NCBI GenBank assembly: GCA_030550015.1
Contig: JAUQQG010000021.1
Coordinates: 1-51,597, forward strand
Reading direction: 5' to 3'
Source: a bacterium
Lineage (GTDB): Bacteria; Sysuimicrobiota; Sysuimicrobiia; Sysuimicrobiales; Thermofontiviventaceae
Length of the DNA stretch: 51,597 nt
The position numbers and the translations under genes are program-made. How positions within the stretch are numbered: the stretch's first letter is position 1; each line of letters starts with the position of its first letter. The notes beneath the pieces were generated by a model, which was not told the origin of the DNA, did not search any database, and worked only from the letters and a program-made list of their open reading frames with translations. Shown here piece after piece: positions 1 to 8,167 of this stretch.

Positions 1-496
1 GGGCGATGGCCAGGACCAGGGCGGGGAAGGCCATCATCAGGTCGGTAAACCGCATGAACAGGATCCCTACCCACCCTCGGAAATACCCTGCGAGGATCCC
101 AAGCCCTGTGCCAATCGCCAGTGCAGCCCCGTTCGCCACAACCCCCACGAGGAGGGAGATCCTGGCCCCAAAGATCATCCGGGAGAGAAGATCTCGGCCT
201 AGGAGGTCTGTCCCCAAGAGGAACCGGCCTCCAGGGGGGAGAGGCCTGCCATCAGGAGTCAGGCCATCAGGGAACTGGGTGGCTGGGTCAAAGGGCGCAA
301 GGTACGGCGCGAACAGAGCCACCACCACCACGACCAGAACAACCACAAGCCCGCCCATCGCCACGGGATTCCTGCGCAGGCGATCCCAAGGCGTCCTCCG
401 GGGTTGAGCCACGCGGGGGGCAGACTCTAGCTCCTGGGCTTCAGAAGTCACGGAGGCCGAATCCCTGGAAACTTGGCGGACGGTGTGGTTGCTCAA
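1..496 (-). CDS. Oligopeptide/dipeptide ABC transporter permease, DppC type (partial, 3' end outside window)
   Basis: Inner-membrane permease subunit of a peptide-type (DppC/OppC) importer; only the N-terminal ~165 residues are in the window. After a polar N-terminal tail comes the family sequence RTPWDRLRRNPVAMGG, a first membrane helix, the periplasmic loop with FLLGTDLLGRDLLSRMIFGARISL (the conserved GTDxxGRD block of DppC proteins) and the start of the permease domain ending in DLMMAFPALVLAIA. The start is taken as TTG at 496, because GGGGGGAG sits a few bases upstream and TTGA overlaps the stop of the preceding APC gene, so the two are translationally coupled. A GTG about 15 codons in is an alternative. 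Substrate unknown; the coupled amino-acid permease suggests peptide or amino-acid uptake. Confidence 0.85.
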   Translation of the reverse strand, partial: MSNHTVRQVSRDSASVTSEAQELESAPRVAQPRRTPWDRLRRNPVAMGGLVVVLVVVVVALFAPYLAPFDPATQFPDGLTPDGRPLPPGGRFLLGTDLLGRDLLSRMIFGARISLLVGVVANGAALAIGTGLGILAGYFRGWVGILFMRFTDLMMAFPALVLAIA

Positions 497-2103
497 CGCC
501 GCTCCCCCCAACGCATACGCTTAGCCACGAGATAGTAGCAAAGGCCTCCTATGAGCACCATGGCAATGAACCCAAGGGAACTGGCGGAGTTCGCGCCGTA
601 CCGGGAATCGAGGAGGTAATACCCATCGACCACGCCGACCAGGCCGAGTGTTCCAATCCCAAGCAGGGAAAGGAGGGGAACCCCAGCGACCTTCCAGCCA
701 GCGGGTGAGGCCGCAAAGAGTTGGGGCCTCCGGTACGGCAGGATAGCAGCGCTCAGCCCAACCATGGCAACGGAAAGGGTCAACGCCAGGATGCTGCTGA
801 GGAGGCGAAGGGAGGGGGAGAAGGTGAGGATCGCCAGGAAGGCTTCGGAGGCGAGGCACACGGCGAGAATCGCAGGAAGCGGGGAGCGGAGCCGTGGGTG
901 GATGTGCCCCAGGATAGGCGGAACGTACCCGTCCGATGCCCAGGACAGGAGGATGCGGGAGTTGTTGATCATGTTCTGGGCCATATACATCCAGCCCATG
1001 CACAGGAATCCTATCCCGGCCACTAGGAGCAACACCGGGTTCTGGATCAGGAGGTAGGTGAGATCGCTGAAGTAAGGATGAAGGGGGAGCGCATGCGCAT
1101 CGGAGCCCTGGGTTGCCAGGGCTACAAGGAGCTCGGGACCGGCCACATGGAGCAGGAGGCCCCCAAGCAGGACCGTGATCACCGAGACGAAGAAGAGAGC
1201 TCCGAGCATTCCCCAGATCTGGCTGCGCTGGACCTCCTTCAACTCCGGGGTGATGAACGCACTCCCAATCGTCCAAGGAAGCACAAGGAACGCCGCAGGG
1301 ATCACCGCGAGAATGGAACGGAGGGAACCGGGAGTGTATACCAGGCCGTCCCGCACCCGCGCGATCACCTCGTGGTAAGGGTCGGGGGAATTGAGGAGCG
1401 GGCCCAGGGCCTCGTTGAAACGCATCACGAACGCTTCATGGCTTGTGCTCCCCAGGGTGACCATCATGACCACAGTAGCGAGGACAGCAACAAAGAACGT
1501 CCACCGCTGCGCATGCAGGAAAAAGGCGAGGCCCAGGCTGACGAGGAACGCGACGCCCAAGATCACTACGGTCCCAATCAGGAACGTAACGGGAGGGTTA
1601 GCGATCCAGCGGGAAACCTCGAGGAAGCCGGGAGCCTGGAGAGCAAGCCCTAGGGCGGTGAGGAGCCCTGAGAGTCCCACGGTGACGAAGGAGTAGGCTC
1701 CAAATCCGATCCAGAAGCACAGCCAGAAGACCCAGTTCCAGCTCGACAGAAAGCCAACGGCGGGATGCAGCACCCGCCCCACGTACATGTAGTCACCCCC
1801 GAAGCGGGGAATCGTGATGGACATGAGGGCGTAGGTACCGACTGGGAAAATTGCCACAATCGCCGTCGCGAGGATCCCGGGAATGAGGTCCCCCGGAGGC
1901 GCAACAGATAAGGCAGTCACGTACAGGAAGACCAGAGCCAGAAAGAACGATGTGAAGTAGACATTGTAGATGAATACATCGAGGGTGTGTGCGGCCCAGG
2001 GGTACGCCCTGGTCGCCCGGGAGGCCAAGGCGAGTGAGAGGCTCGGCTTCCCGGTCCGGAAGAGAGAGGTCCGGTTCTGGGCCAATCGCCTGACCTCAAG
2101 CAT
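493..2103 (-). CDS. APC-superfamily amino acid permease
   Basis: A 536-residue polytopic membrane protein with about 12 hydrophobic segments, the size and layout of APC (amino acid-polyamine-organocation) transporters, which exchange or import amino acids by secondary transport. The segment IPRFGGDYMYVGRVLHPAVGF matches the conserved helix 2 region of the family (PxxGGxYxYxxR), though the helix-1 GxG signature is less clear. Its ATG overlaps the end of the GntR gene by eight bases and its stop overlaps the start of the DppC-like gene, so regulator, carrier and ABC permease form one transcript. The regulator is therefore likely to control this carrier. Substrate cannot be named from sequence. 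Confidence 0.85.
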   Translation of the reverse strand: MLEVRRLAQNRTSLFRTGKPSLSLALASRATRAYPWAAHTLDVFIYNVYFTSFFLALVFLYVTALSVAPPGDLIPGILATAIVAIFPVGTYALMSITIPRFGGDYMYVGRVLHPAVGFLSSWNWVFWLCFWIGFGAYSFVTVGLSGLLTALGLALQAPGFLEVSRWIANPPVTFLIGTVVILGVAFLVSLGLAFFLHAQRWTFFVAVLATVVMMVTLGSTSHEAFVMRFNEALGPLLNSPDPYHEVIARVRDGLVYTPGSLRSILAVIPAAFLVLPWTIGSAFITPELKEVQRSQIWGMLGALFFVSVITVLLGGLLLHVAGPELLVALATQGSDAHALPLHPYFSDLTYLLIQNPVLLLVAGIGFLCMGWMYMAQNMINNSRILLSWASDGYVPPILGHIHPRLRSPLPAILAVCLASEAFLAILTFSPSLRLLSSILALTLSVAMVGLSAAILPYRRPQLFAASPAGWKVAGVPLLSLLGIGTLGLVGVVDGYYLLDSRYGANSASSLGFIAMVLIGGLCYYLVAKRMRWGERR

Positions 2104-2770
2104 GGTCTTCCTCCAGAGAACGCAGGAGGAGGGATTCCGCCTCCTCGAGGTGAGCCTGGAGCAATCTGCTCGCGCGCTGATGATCCCCCTCCCCCAGCGC
2201 CTCCACAGTGGCGTGATGGGACTCTATCAGCAGGTTCAGGTCTGGATAGAGGGATTGGAACTTGGCGCTGAGCGACCGGAGCTGGTCCACGAGGTTCGAC
2301 CACATCCCAAACAGGCGACGGGATCCCGACAGCCGCACCAAATACGCGTGGAACTCCAGATCGCGCTCCATGGCCGCTTCCACATTGCCCACCCTCGCCG
2401 CGTCGCCCATGGCAGCTGTGAGCTCCTCCAGGTACACGAGATCTTTCGGCTGGATATGTGCCTGCGCCATGGAAAGGGCATGACCTTCAAGCATTCGGCG
2501 TAAGCCAAAGATCTCCCGGATATCCTCGGGGGTAAGGCGGACCACAAACGTCCCCCGGTGCGCCCTGCTCACCACAAGCCCTCGTTGCTCCAGCCTTGCC
2601 AAGGCCTCGCGCACCGGGGCCCTACTCACCCCAAGCTCGTGGGAGATCTTTGCCTCTACAAGACGCTCACCAGGTGCAAGCCGCCCGCTGAGGATGGCGT
2701 CGCGGATTGCCCGTTCCACAGCGTCTGCGAGAGCTTCCCGGCCTATGGCAGCAAAGATATTCCCCCGCAT
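2096..2770 (-). CDS. GntR-family transcriptional regulator, FCD (FadR C-terminal domain) subfamily
   Basis: A 224-residue DNA-binding repressor or activator. Residues ~10-75 form the GntR winged helix (AIRDAILSGRLAPGERL, then ELGVSRAPVREALARLEQRGLV, the textbook recognition helix). Residues ~85-215 are the all-helical FCD ligand-binding domain with the metal/ligand residues expected in this group (ARDLEFHAYLVRLSGS and SHHATVEALGEGD). These regulators normally sense small carboxylic acids or amino acids. It is co-transcribed with the APC carrier downstream. The ATG used has no convincing ribosome site; a strong AGGAGGGG at 2804-2811 (minus strand) would suit an ATT codon nine codons upstream, inside the palindrome at 2786-2797, so the true start is open. 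Confidence 0.9.
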   Translation of the reverse strand: MRGNIFAAIGREALADAVERAIRDAILSGRLAPGERLVEAKISHELGVSRAPVREALARLEQRGLVVSRAHRGTFVVRLTPEDIREIFGLRRMLEGHALSMAQAHIQPKDLVYLEELTAAMGDAARVGNVEAAMERDLEFHAYLVRLSGSRRLFGMWSNLVDQLRSLSAKFQSLYPDLNLLIESHHATVEALGEGDHQRASRLLQAHLEEAESLLLRSLEEDHA

Positions 2771-2785
2771 TGGATTGAATTGCCG

Positions 2786-2797
2786 ATTGTCGACAAT
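2786..2797. promoter_or_regulatory. Candidate operator of the GntR/FCD regulator (12-bp perfect palindrome)
   Basis: ATTGTCGACAAT is a perfect palindrome 16 bases upstream of the regulator's ATG, in the 55-base gap after panE. Short palindromes of the TTGT...ACAA kind are common operators of FCD-type GntR proteins, so autoregulation is likely. This is inference from position and symmetry; no second copy was seen. Confidence 0.5.
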
Positions 2798-2825
2798 ATT
2801 TAGCCCCTCCTATTCGCCAGAGGTC

Positions 2826-3746
2826 TCATTTTTCCTGCCGGGCTGCCCAAGGTTTGAGGATGGCGTAAATGGCCTCACACATGGGAACTAAGATCCCGTG
2901 CTTGCGGGCTAGGCGGACCACCGTTCCATGGAGGGCCTCCAGCTCCATGCGTCTCCCGTGGGTGAGGTCGTGGTGGAGGGAAGAATACGCACCGGGATCC
3001 AGGGACCGGAACGTCGCGATGCAGCGGTCGACGAGGTCCTCAGAGAGAGGGATGCCCTCAGCCCTCCCTACACGCATCACCTCCTGGACGACCCTCCTGA
3101 ACATCTCTAGGGTCTCTGGGATCTCTCGGATCTCCCCTGTCGGCAGGCGGGTCGTGGCGGTCACCCCGGCCTGGGCGCAGATGAAAGCGAACTTCTCCCA
3201 CAGGACGACCTGGATGTCCTCCCGGATTTCCGCGGGGATCCCGGCCTCGCGGCAAAGCGCAAGGAACCTCTCCGCCCGCTCGCTGCGGGTCCCATCCATC
3301 TCCCCGAAGGCGATGCGTCCAGGTCCTGCGTTGTGCACGATCACGCCAGGCTCGGCGATGGTTGCGAAAATATAGGCTGCACCCCCCATAACGTGACGCC
3401 AGCCAATGGCCTGGGCGATCTTCTCCTCGTTATCGATGCCATTTTGCAGGGAGAGCACAGCTGTGTTCTGATGGAGCAAGGGGTGGAGGCGGGCAGCGGC
3501 ACTCTCGGTATCGTAGGACTTCACGCAGAAGAGCACGTAGTCGCAAGGCCCGATCGCGCGAGGATCATCCGTTGCCGGAAGACGGATCTCGAAATCGCCT
3601 GCGATGCTGCGCACGCGGAGACCACCTTCCTGAAGGGCGGAAAGGTGGGCACCGCGTGCAATCAAGTGGACATCTGCTCCTGCCAGGGCAAGGCGCCCTC
3701 CAAAGTAGCCTCCTATACCCCCTGCCCCATACACGGCAATTTTCAT
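2826..3746 (-). CDS. panE: 2-dehydropantoate 2-reductase family protein (ketopantoate reductase)
   Basis: A 306-residue NADPH-dependent reductase that converts 2-dehydropantoate to pantoate in pantothenate/CoA synthesis. It starts with the dinucleotide-binding signature MKIAVYGAGGIGGYFGGRLA (GxGxxG), contains the cytoplasmic-enzyme motif VLFCVKSYDT and the FAGEM-like block followed by WEKFAFICAQAGVTATTR, where the Lys after WE is the family's catalytic lysine. The C-terminal helical domain ends in HGTVVRLARKHGILVPM. GGAGG lies six bases before the ATG. It is divergent from recD2 and upstream of the GntR operon. Many paralogues of this family act on other 2-keto acids, so the pantothenate role is likely rather than certain. 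Confidence 0.88.
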   Translation of the reverse strand: MKIAVYGAGGIGGYFGGRLALAGADVHLIARGAHLSALQEGGLRVRSIAGDFEIRLPATDDPRAIGPCDYVLFCVKSYDTESAAARLHPLLHQNTAVLSLQNGIDNEEKIAQAIGWRHVMGGAAYIFATIAEPGVIVHNAGPGRIAFGEMDGTRSERAERFLALCREAGIPAEIREDIQVVLWEKFAFICAQAGVTATTRLPTGEIREIPETLEMFRRVVQEVMRVGRAEGIPLSEDLVDRCIATFRSLDPGAYSSLHHDLTHGRRMELEALHGTVVRLARKHGILVPMCEAIYAILKPWAARQEK

Positions 3747-3842
3747 GGCCTACCTCCTGACCCAACAGGTTTGTGACCTCCCTAGCTTCTTCTCGCGATT
3801 CGCTTGATCCTTCTCATGGGGCCTGCTAAGGTGGGGATAGCG

Positions 3843-6062
3843 ATGGGTGAGCGAAACCCGGCGGGAGAGCCCAAGGTGAGACCTAGCCCTGCAACCCTCC
3901 AGGGGACAGTGGAGCGGATCACCTACGTGAACGAAGAGACTGGCTACGTCGTGGCCCGCCTGGAGGTCCCAGGGCGGAAGGAGTTGGTGACGGTCGTGGG
4001 AAACCTGGCCTCCGTGAGCCCTGGGGAGACCCTCCGGCTCTACGGGCGATGGATCATCCACCCCCGGTACGGCGAGCAGTTCCAGGCCGAGCGCTATGAG
4101 TCGGTCGTCCCCGCCACCCTGACGGGGATCGAGAAGTATCTGGGCTCCGGCTTGATCAAAGGCATCGGCCCAATCTTCGCGAGGCGACTTGTGGAGGCTT
4201 TCGGCCTCGACACATTCCGGGTCATCGAGGAAGAGCCGCACCAGCTCCTCAAGGTCGAAGGGATCGGCCCCATCCGCAAGGCCCGGATCGTCCAAAGCTG
4301 GGCCGAGCAACGGGAGATCCGCGAGGTCATGGTCTTCCTCCAGAGCCACGGTGTTTCCACCGCCTACGCCGTGAAGATTTTCAAAGCCTATGGTTCTCGG
4401 GCCATCTCTATCGTCAAAGAGAACCCTTACCGCCTAGCCCAGGACATCCATGGGATCGGGTTTGTCACCGCCGATCGCATCGCCCAGGCCCTCGGCATCC
4501 CCAAGGACTCTCCCCTCCGCGTACAAGCGGGGATCCTCTATGTCCTCCACGAGCTGGCCGACGAAGGGCACGTCTACGCCCCTTATGGGGAGTTGATGAA
4601 ACGGTGTCGTGTAGCGTTGGAGGTTGACGAGTCCCTCCTCGCCCAGGCTGTGGAGACCCTCCAACGGGAGGGTCGCATCATCGTGGAGGAACGGGAGGAC
4701 GGGACAAAGGCCATCTATCTCGAACCGCTTCACGTCGCCGAGGTGAACGTCGCCCGCCGCCTCCTTGCCCTTGCCCAAACCCCCTTCCCCAAGATCTCCA
4801 TCGATGTCGAGAGGGCCATCGCCTGGGCTGAGCAGCAACAAGGTTTCTCCTTTGCCGAGGCCCAGAAGGAGGCGATCCGAAAGGCCCTGACGACAAAGGT
4901 CCTGGTGATTACTGGAGGGCCTGGAACCGGCAAGACCACGATTCTCCGGGCGATCGTCGCCATCCTGGAAAAGAAGAAGCTCAACATCGCCCTCGCTGCA
5001 CCCACGGGGCGGGCAGCCAAGCGCATGAGCGAAGCTACTGGGAGGGAGGCCAAGACCCTCCACCGCCTCCTCGAATGGAGCCCGCAGGAGGGGCGGTTCC
5101 TCCGAAACCAAGAGCGTCCCCTCGAGGTAGATCTCGTTGCCGTGGATGAGTGTTCGATGATCGATATCCTCCTCATGAACAGCCTCCTTCGAGCCCTCCC
5201 GTTCCAGGCGATCTTGATTCTCGTTGGGGATGCCGATCAGCTCCCCTCCGTCGGCCCCGGAACCGTTTTCCGCGACATCATCGCCTCGGGCGCAATCCCT
5301 GTTGTGGCCCTCAGGGAGATTTTCCGGCAAGCCCGGGAGAGCCTCATCGTCGTCAATGCCCACAGGGTCAACAACGGCCTCATGCCCATTCTTCCCGCGG
5401 AGGGCAAGAGTCCTTCGCGGGACTTCCTGTTCATTCCCAAGGAGACGCCCGAAGAGATTTTCCAGGAGATCCTCACCCTTGTCGGGCAAAGGCTTCCCAG
5501 GGAGTTTGGCCTGGATCCCCTGGAGGAGGTCCAGGTCCTTTCCCCCATGCACAAGGGGATCATTGGTGCTGCCCAGCTGAACCAGGCCCTGCAGAACCTC
5601 CTCAATCCCCATGGGCGGGATGTCCGCAAGGGAGCCTCACCTTTCCGCGTCGGCGATAAGGTGATGCAGATCCGCAACAACTACGAAAAGGAGGTGTTCA
5701 ACGGGGACATCGGCCGGATCGTCGGGGTGGACTTGGAGGACCAGGAAGTGGTTGTCCGTTTTGAAGATCGCACCGTCTCTTACGACTTCACCGAGCTGGA
5801 CGAGCTGGTCTTAGCCTATGCCATCAGCGTCCACAAGAGCCAGGGAAGCGAGTACCCCGCTGTCATCCTGCCCCTCCATCCTTCTCACTACGTGATGCTC
5901 CAGCGGAACCTGCTTTACACCGCGATCACGCGGGGGAAGCGGCTGGTCGTCCTGGTGGGGACGAAGAAGGCGCTGGTCCTCGCCGTGAAGACCGTCAGGA
6001 CCCAAAAGAGGTGGTCGCACCTGGAAGCCCGGCTCCGGAGCACATCCCTGTCCTTCCCATGA
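3843..6062 (+). CDS. recD2: ATP-dependent DNA helicase RecD2 (RecD/TraA family)
   Basis: A 739-residue superfamily 1B 5'-3' DNA helicase of the RecBC-independent RecD2 type, involved in repair and replication-fork processing. The N-terminal OB-like region is followed by helix-hairpin-helix repeats (GIGPIFARRLVEAFG, KVEGIGPIRKARIV), then Walker A GGPGTGKTT at residues ~358-366, the Q-loop before it, motif II DECSM at ~435-439, GDADQLPSVGPG, and the C-terminal UvrD-like domain with VGDKVMQIRNNYEKEVFNGD and AYAISVHKSQGSE. The ATG at 3843 is chosen because GGTGGGG precedes it by about six bases; a TTG 13 codons upstream has no such site. A 392-codon antisense open frame inside it is a shadow of codon bias. 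Confidence 0.96.
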   Translation: MGERNPAGEPKVRPSPATLQGTVERITYVNEETGYVVARLEVPGRKELVTVVGNLASVSPGETLRLYGRWIIHPRYGEQFQAERYESVVPATLTGIEKYLGSGLIKGIGPIFARRLVEAFGLDTFRVIEEEPHQLLKVEGIGPIRKARIVQSWAEQREIREVMVFLQSHGVSTAYAVKIFKAYGSRAISIVKENPYRLAQDIHGIGFVTADRIAQALGIPKDSPLRVQAGILYVLHELADEGHVYAPYGELMKRCRVALEVDESLLAQAVETLQREGRIIVEEREDGTKAIYLEPLHVAEVNVARRLLALAQTPFPKISIDVERAIAWAEQQQGFSFAEAQKEAIRKALTTKVLVITGGPGTGKTTILRAIVAILEKKKLNIALAAPTGRAAKRMSEATGREAKTLHRLLEWSPQEGRFLRNQERPLEVDLVAVDECSMIDILLMNSLLRALPFQAILILVGDADQLPSVGPGTVFRDIIASGAIPVVALREIFRQARESLIVVNAHRVNNGLMPILPAEGKSPSRDFLFIPKETPEEIFQEILTLVGQRLPREFGLDPLEEVQVLSPMHKGIIGAAQLNQALQNLLNPHGRDVRKGASPFRVGDKVMQIRNNYEKEVFNGDIGRIVGVDLEDQEVVVRFEDRTVSYDFTELDELVLAYAISVHKSQGSEYPAVILPLHPSHYVMLQRNLLYTAITRGKRLVVLVGTKKALVLAVKTVRTQKRWSHLEARLRSTSLSFP

Positions 6063-6148
6063 ACACAGCGGTTTGGGAACACCTCGGAGATCACCAGCCA
6101 AACGTCCTTCGGATTGAGCCCGCGCCGAGGTGGAGTGGATGAAGATAT

Positions 6149-7234
6149 ATGGCGCGCAGTAAGTCGTCTTTAACCCAGGTCCTGCTCTCCTGGTATTCCC
6201 AGAATGGCCGCCAGCTTCCGTGGCGGAAAACAAAGGACCCATATGCCATCTGGATCTCTGAGATCATGCTCCAACAGACCCGGGCGGAGGTCGTGATCCC
6301 CTATTACGAGCGGTTCCTGCAGGCCTTCCCCACTGTCCAGGCGCTCGCCCAAGCGCCCCTGGATACCGTCCTGCGCTTGTGGGAGGGGCTGGGGTACTAT
6401 TCCCGCGCGCGGAACCTCCACCGCGCGGCGAAACAGATCGTCCGCCACGGCGGGACGTTCCCCCGCGATGCGAAGGAGTGGAAGGAGCTGCCGGGCATCG
6501 GCCCCTACACAGCGGCTGCGTTGGCAGCTATCGTCAACGGCCAGGACGCCATTGCCCTCGACGCAAATCTGCTCCGGGTAGGAGCCAGGCTCTTTGGGGA
6601 ACGAGGGATCGTGACCTCCCCAGTTGTGCGCAAGAGGATCGAGAGGCGATTCCTGGAACTCCTGCCGCCTGGCAAAGCCGGGACGTTCAACCAGGCCCTC
6701 ATGGATTTGGGGGCAACGGTGTGCCTTCCTAGGAATCCCCGGTGCGAGGCCTGTCCACTCCGGAGGTTTTGTGTGGCGCAGGCAACAGGCCAGCAGGAGA
6801 AAATCCCCGTGCGCGCTCGACGCAGGGTCCGCCCGCACAAGCAGTTCATTGCTGCTGTGCTCCAGGATGAGCGCGGGCGGCTCCTCCTCGTTCGGCAAGC
6901 CGACCGCGGGATCTGGGGTGGCCTATGGACGCTTCCCTATGTGGAGGCAAGGTCGTGGAGGGAGGCCCGCCCCAAGCTTGAGGCAATCACGGGAACCCGA
7001 ATGAAGAGAACTGCCGGGAGGTCCCCCTATAGCATAACCCACACGTTTACCCACTTTACGGCAACCTACACGGCGATCCCAGCTATCCCTACGACCCGCG
7101 TCCGACACGGCCGCTGGGTCCGCCCTGAACAGCCCAACCTCGCTGTCCCGGTCCCTCACCGCAAGCTCCTGCAGGCCTTTTCCCGGGGAGGATTCGGAGC
7201 CATTCCTCATGCTCGAACGCCTTCAAATCCTTGA
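6149..7234 (+). CDS. mutY: A/G-specific adenine DNA glycosylase MutY
   Basis: A 361-residue base-excision repair enzyme that removes adenine mispaired with 8-oxoguanine. Visible are the catalytic Glu38 in WISEIMLQQTR, the helix-hairpin-helix LPGIGPYTAAALAAI (~114-128), catalytic Asp138 in AIALDANLLRVGARL, and the [4Fe-4S] loop C-x6-C-x2-C-x5-C (Cys192, 199, 202, 208). The C-terminal Nudix-like domain that reads the oxidised guanine begins near residue 228 (FIAAVLQDERGRLLLVRQ). Length is typical. It follows recD2 by 86 bases with only a weak ribosome site. The last 26 bases overlap the start of the HepT-like pseudogene. Confidence 0.96.
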   Translation: MARSKSSLTQVLLSWYSQNGRQLPWRKTKDPYAIWISEIMLQQTRAEVVIPYYERFLQAFPTVQALAQAPLDTVLRLWEGLGYYSRARNLHRAAKQIVRHGGTFPRDAKEWKELPGIGPYTAAALAAIVNGQDAIALDANLLRVGARLFGERGIVTSPVVRKRIERRFLELLPPGKAGTFNQALMDLGATVCLPRNPRCEACPLRRFCVAQATGQQEKIPVRARRRVRPHKQFIAAVLQDERGRLLLVRQADRGIWGGLWTLPYVEARSWREARPKLEAITGTRMKRTAGRSPYSITHTFTHFTATYTAIPAIPTTRVRHGRWVRPEQPNLAVPVPHRKLLQAFSRGGFGAIPHARTPSNP

Positions 7235-7398
7235 AGAGACCATCAGCTTCCTCACGGAGTTCGAGTCCAGGTTTTCATTAGAGCAGGAACCTTTTGCGCC
7301 ATGAGTACGCCCGCGTGGACTTGATAAAACTCTATGGGCTTCTGGACCACCTCGAGGATTTCCGGCATTTTGTGATGGCCGTGAAGGACTTGCTATGA
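7209..7398 (+). pseudogene. Remnant of a HepT-like (DUF86) toxin gene, internally deleted and frameshifted
   Basis: Two fragments in different frames rebuild the ends of a HepT-type RNase toxin (partner of MNT nucleotidyltransferase antitoxins). In one frame MLERLQILEETISFLTEFE gives the usual N-terminal helix. From 7282 in the next frame SRNLLRHEYARVDLIKLYG and LLDHLEDFRHFVMAVKDLL give the C-terminal half, including the family's catalytic R-N-x3-H-x-Y motif (RNLLRHEY). A TAG precedes the second fragment and about 60-70 residues of the middle are missing compared with a normal ~135-residue HepT. No MNT partner gene lies on either side. The identification rests on the motif and the VD...LxDLxxF pattern read by eye. 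Confidence 0.65.
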
Positions 7399-7482
7399 TC
7401 CCCCCGGGCACCCACGAGGAACTTTGTCTCCTTGCATCGAATTCTAGAAAAACATTAAAAAAGTATCAAAGAGGGATCGGGT

Positions 7483-8160
7483 ATGGCTGAAGCAAAAGTG
7501 CATGGGTTCTTGTTCTTGCGCGTTCCCGCGGGATTGCGGAATCCCCAAGGGGCAAAGAGGACCAAAGAAGCCGTGGAAGCCGCAGAGCGAACGGAAGGCG
7601 TCTTGGCCATTTACCCATATAGCCTCATCGGCCTCCGCGCCGACGCTGATCTTGGCTTTTGGATCGCGGCCACAGATCTGGAAAAGTACCAATCCGCTGC
7701 GCGGGAAATCCTGCATACAGGCCTGGAGGTGACCTGCACCCTGTGGGGATTCGTGCGGCCGTCGCAGTACACCGGTCGCTCTGGCACAAGCGTCCAGGTC
7801 CCTGGAAAGCGCCTGCGCTACCTCATCGTCTACCCCTTCTCCAAGACCCACGCGTGGTACCAGCTCCCTGAAGAAGAACGGCGGAATATGATGAGGGAGC
7901 ATGCCCGCGTAGGCCATGGCTTTAAGGGGATCGAGCAGCTCCTCCTGTACTCCACCGGGCTCGCCGACTGGGAGTTCGTGGTGGGCTACGAGACCGACGA
8001 CCCCGAGCGCTTCTCCGAACTCGTCATGGCCCTCCGGAGCACAGCGGCGCGGCCTTACACCCTCCGGGATACACCCATCTTCACAGCACGCTCGGGATCC
8101 CTAGAGGAGATCCTCGAAGAGGTCTTCGGCACAGGGATCAAAGCTGAAGTCGGGACCTAA
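7483..8160 (+). CDS. Chlorite dismutase-family protein, ChdC/HemQ type (coproheme decarboxylase)
   Basis: A 225-residue heme-binding protein of the Cld superfamily. ChdC (HemQ) carries out the last step of the coproporphyrin-dependent heme pathway, converting coproheme to heme b. By eye alignment to Listeria/Geobacillus ChdC gives Tyr117 and Lys121 in YPFSK (catalytic Tyr and propionate contact), His140 in MREHARVG as proximal heme ligand, and Gln152 where true chlorite dismutases carry the distal Arg; this favours ChdC over chlorite dismutase. The C-terminus YTLRDTPIFTA is typical of actinobacterial/thermophile forms. It stands alone, convergent with the NO-stress operon (7 bases between stops). 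Start ATG lies after AAAGAGGGATCGGGT. No other heme genes are in the window. Confidence 0.85.
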   Translation: MAEAKVHGFLFLRVPAGLRNPQGAKRTKEAVEAAERTEGVLAIYPYSLIGLRADADLGFWIAATDLEKYQSAAREILHTGLEVTCTLWGFVRPSQYTGRSGTSVQVPGKRLRYLIVYPFSKTHAWYQLPEEERRNMMREHARVGHGFKGIEQLLLYSTGLADWEFVVGYETDDPERFSELVMALRSTAARPYTLRDTPIFTARSGSLEEILEEVFGTGIKAEVGT

Positions 8161-8167
8161 ACCAAGG

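Noticed and set aside
4434-5612. 392-codon open frame antisense to recD2
   Set aside because: The sense strand shows complete helicase motifs; the antisense product is low-complexity and matches nothing.
7483-8160. True chlorite dismutase
   Set aside because: The distal position aligned with the catalytic Arg of chlorite dismutases is Gln152, and no perchlorate genes are nearby.
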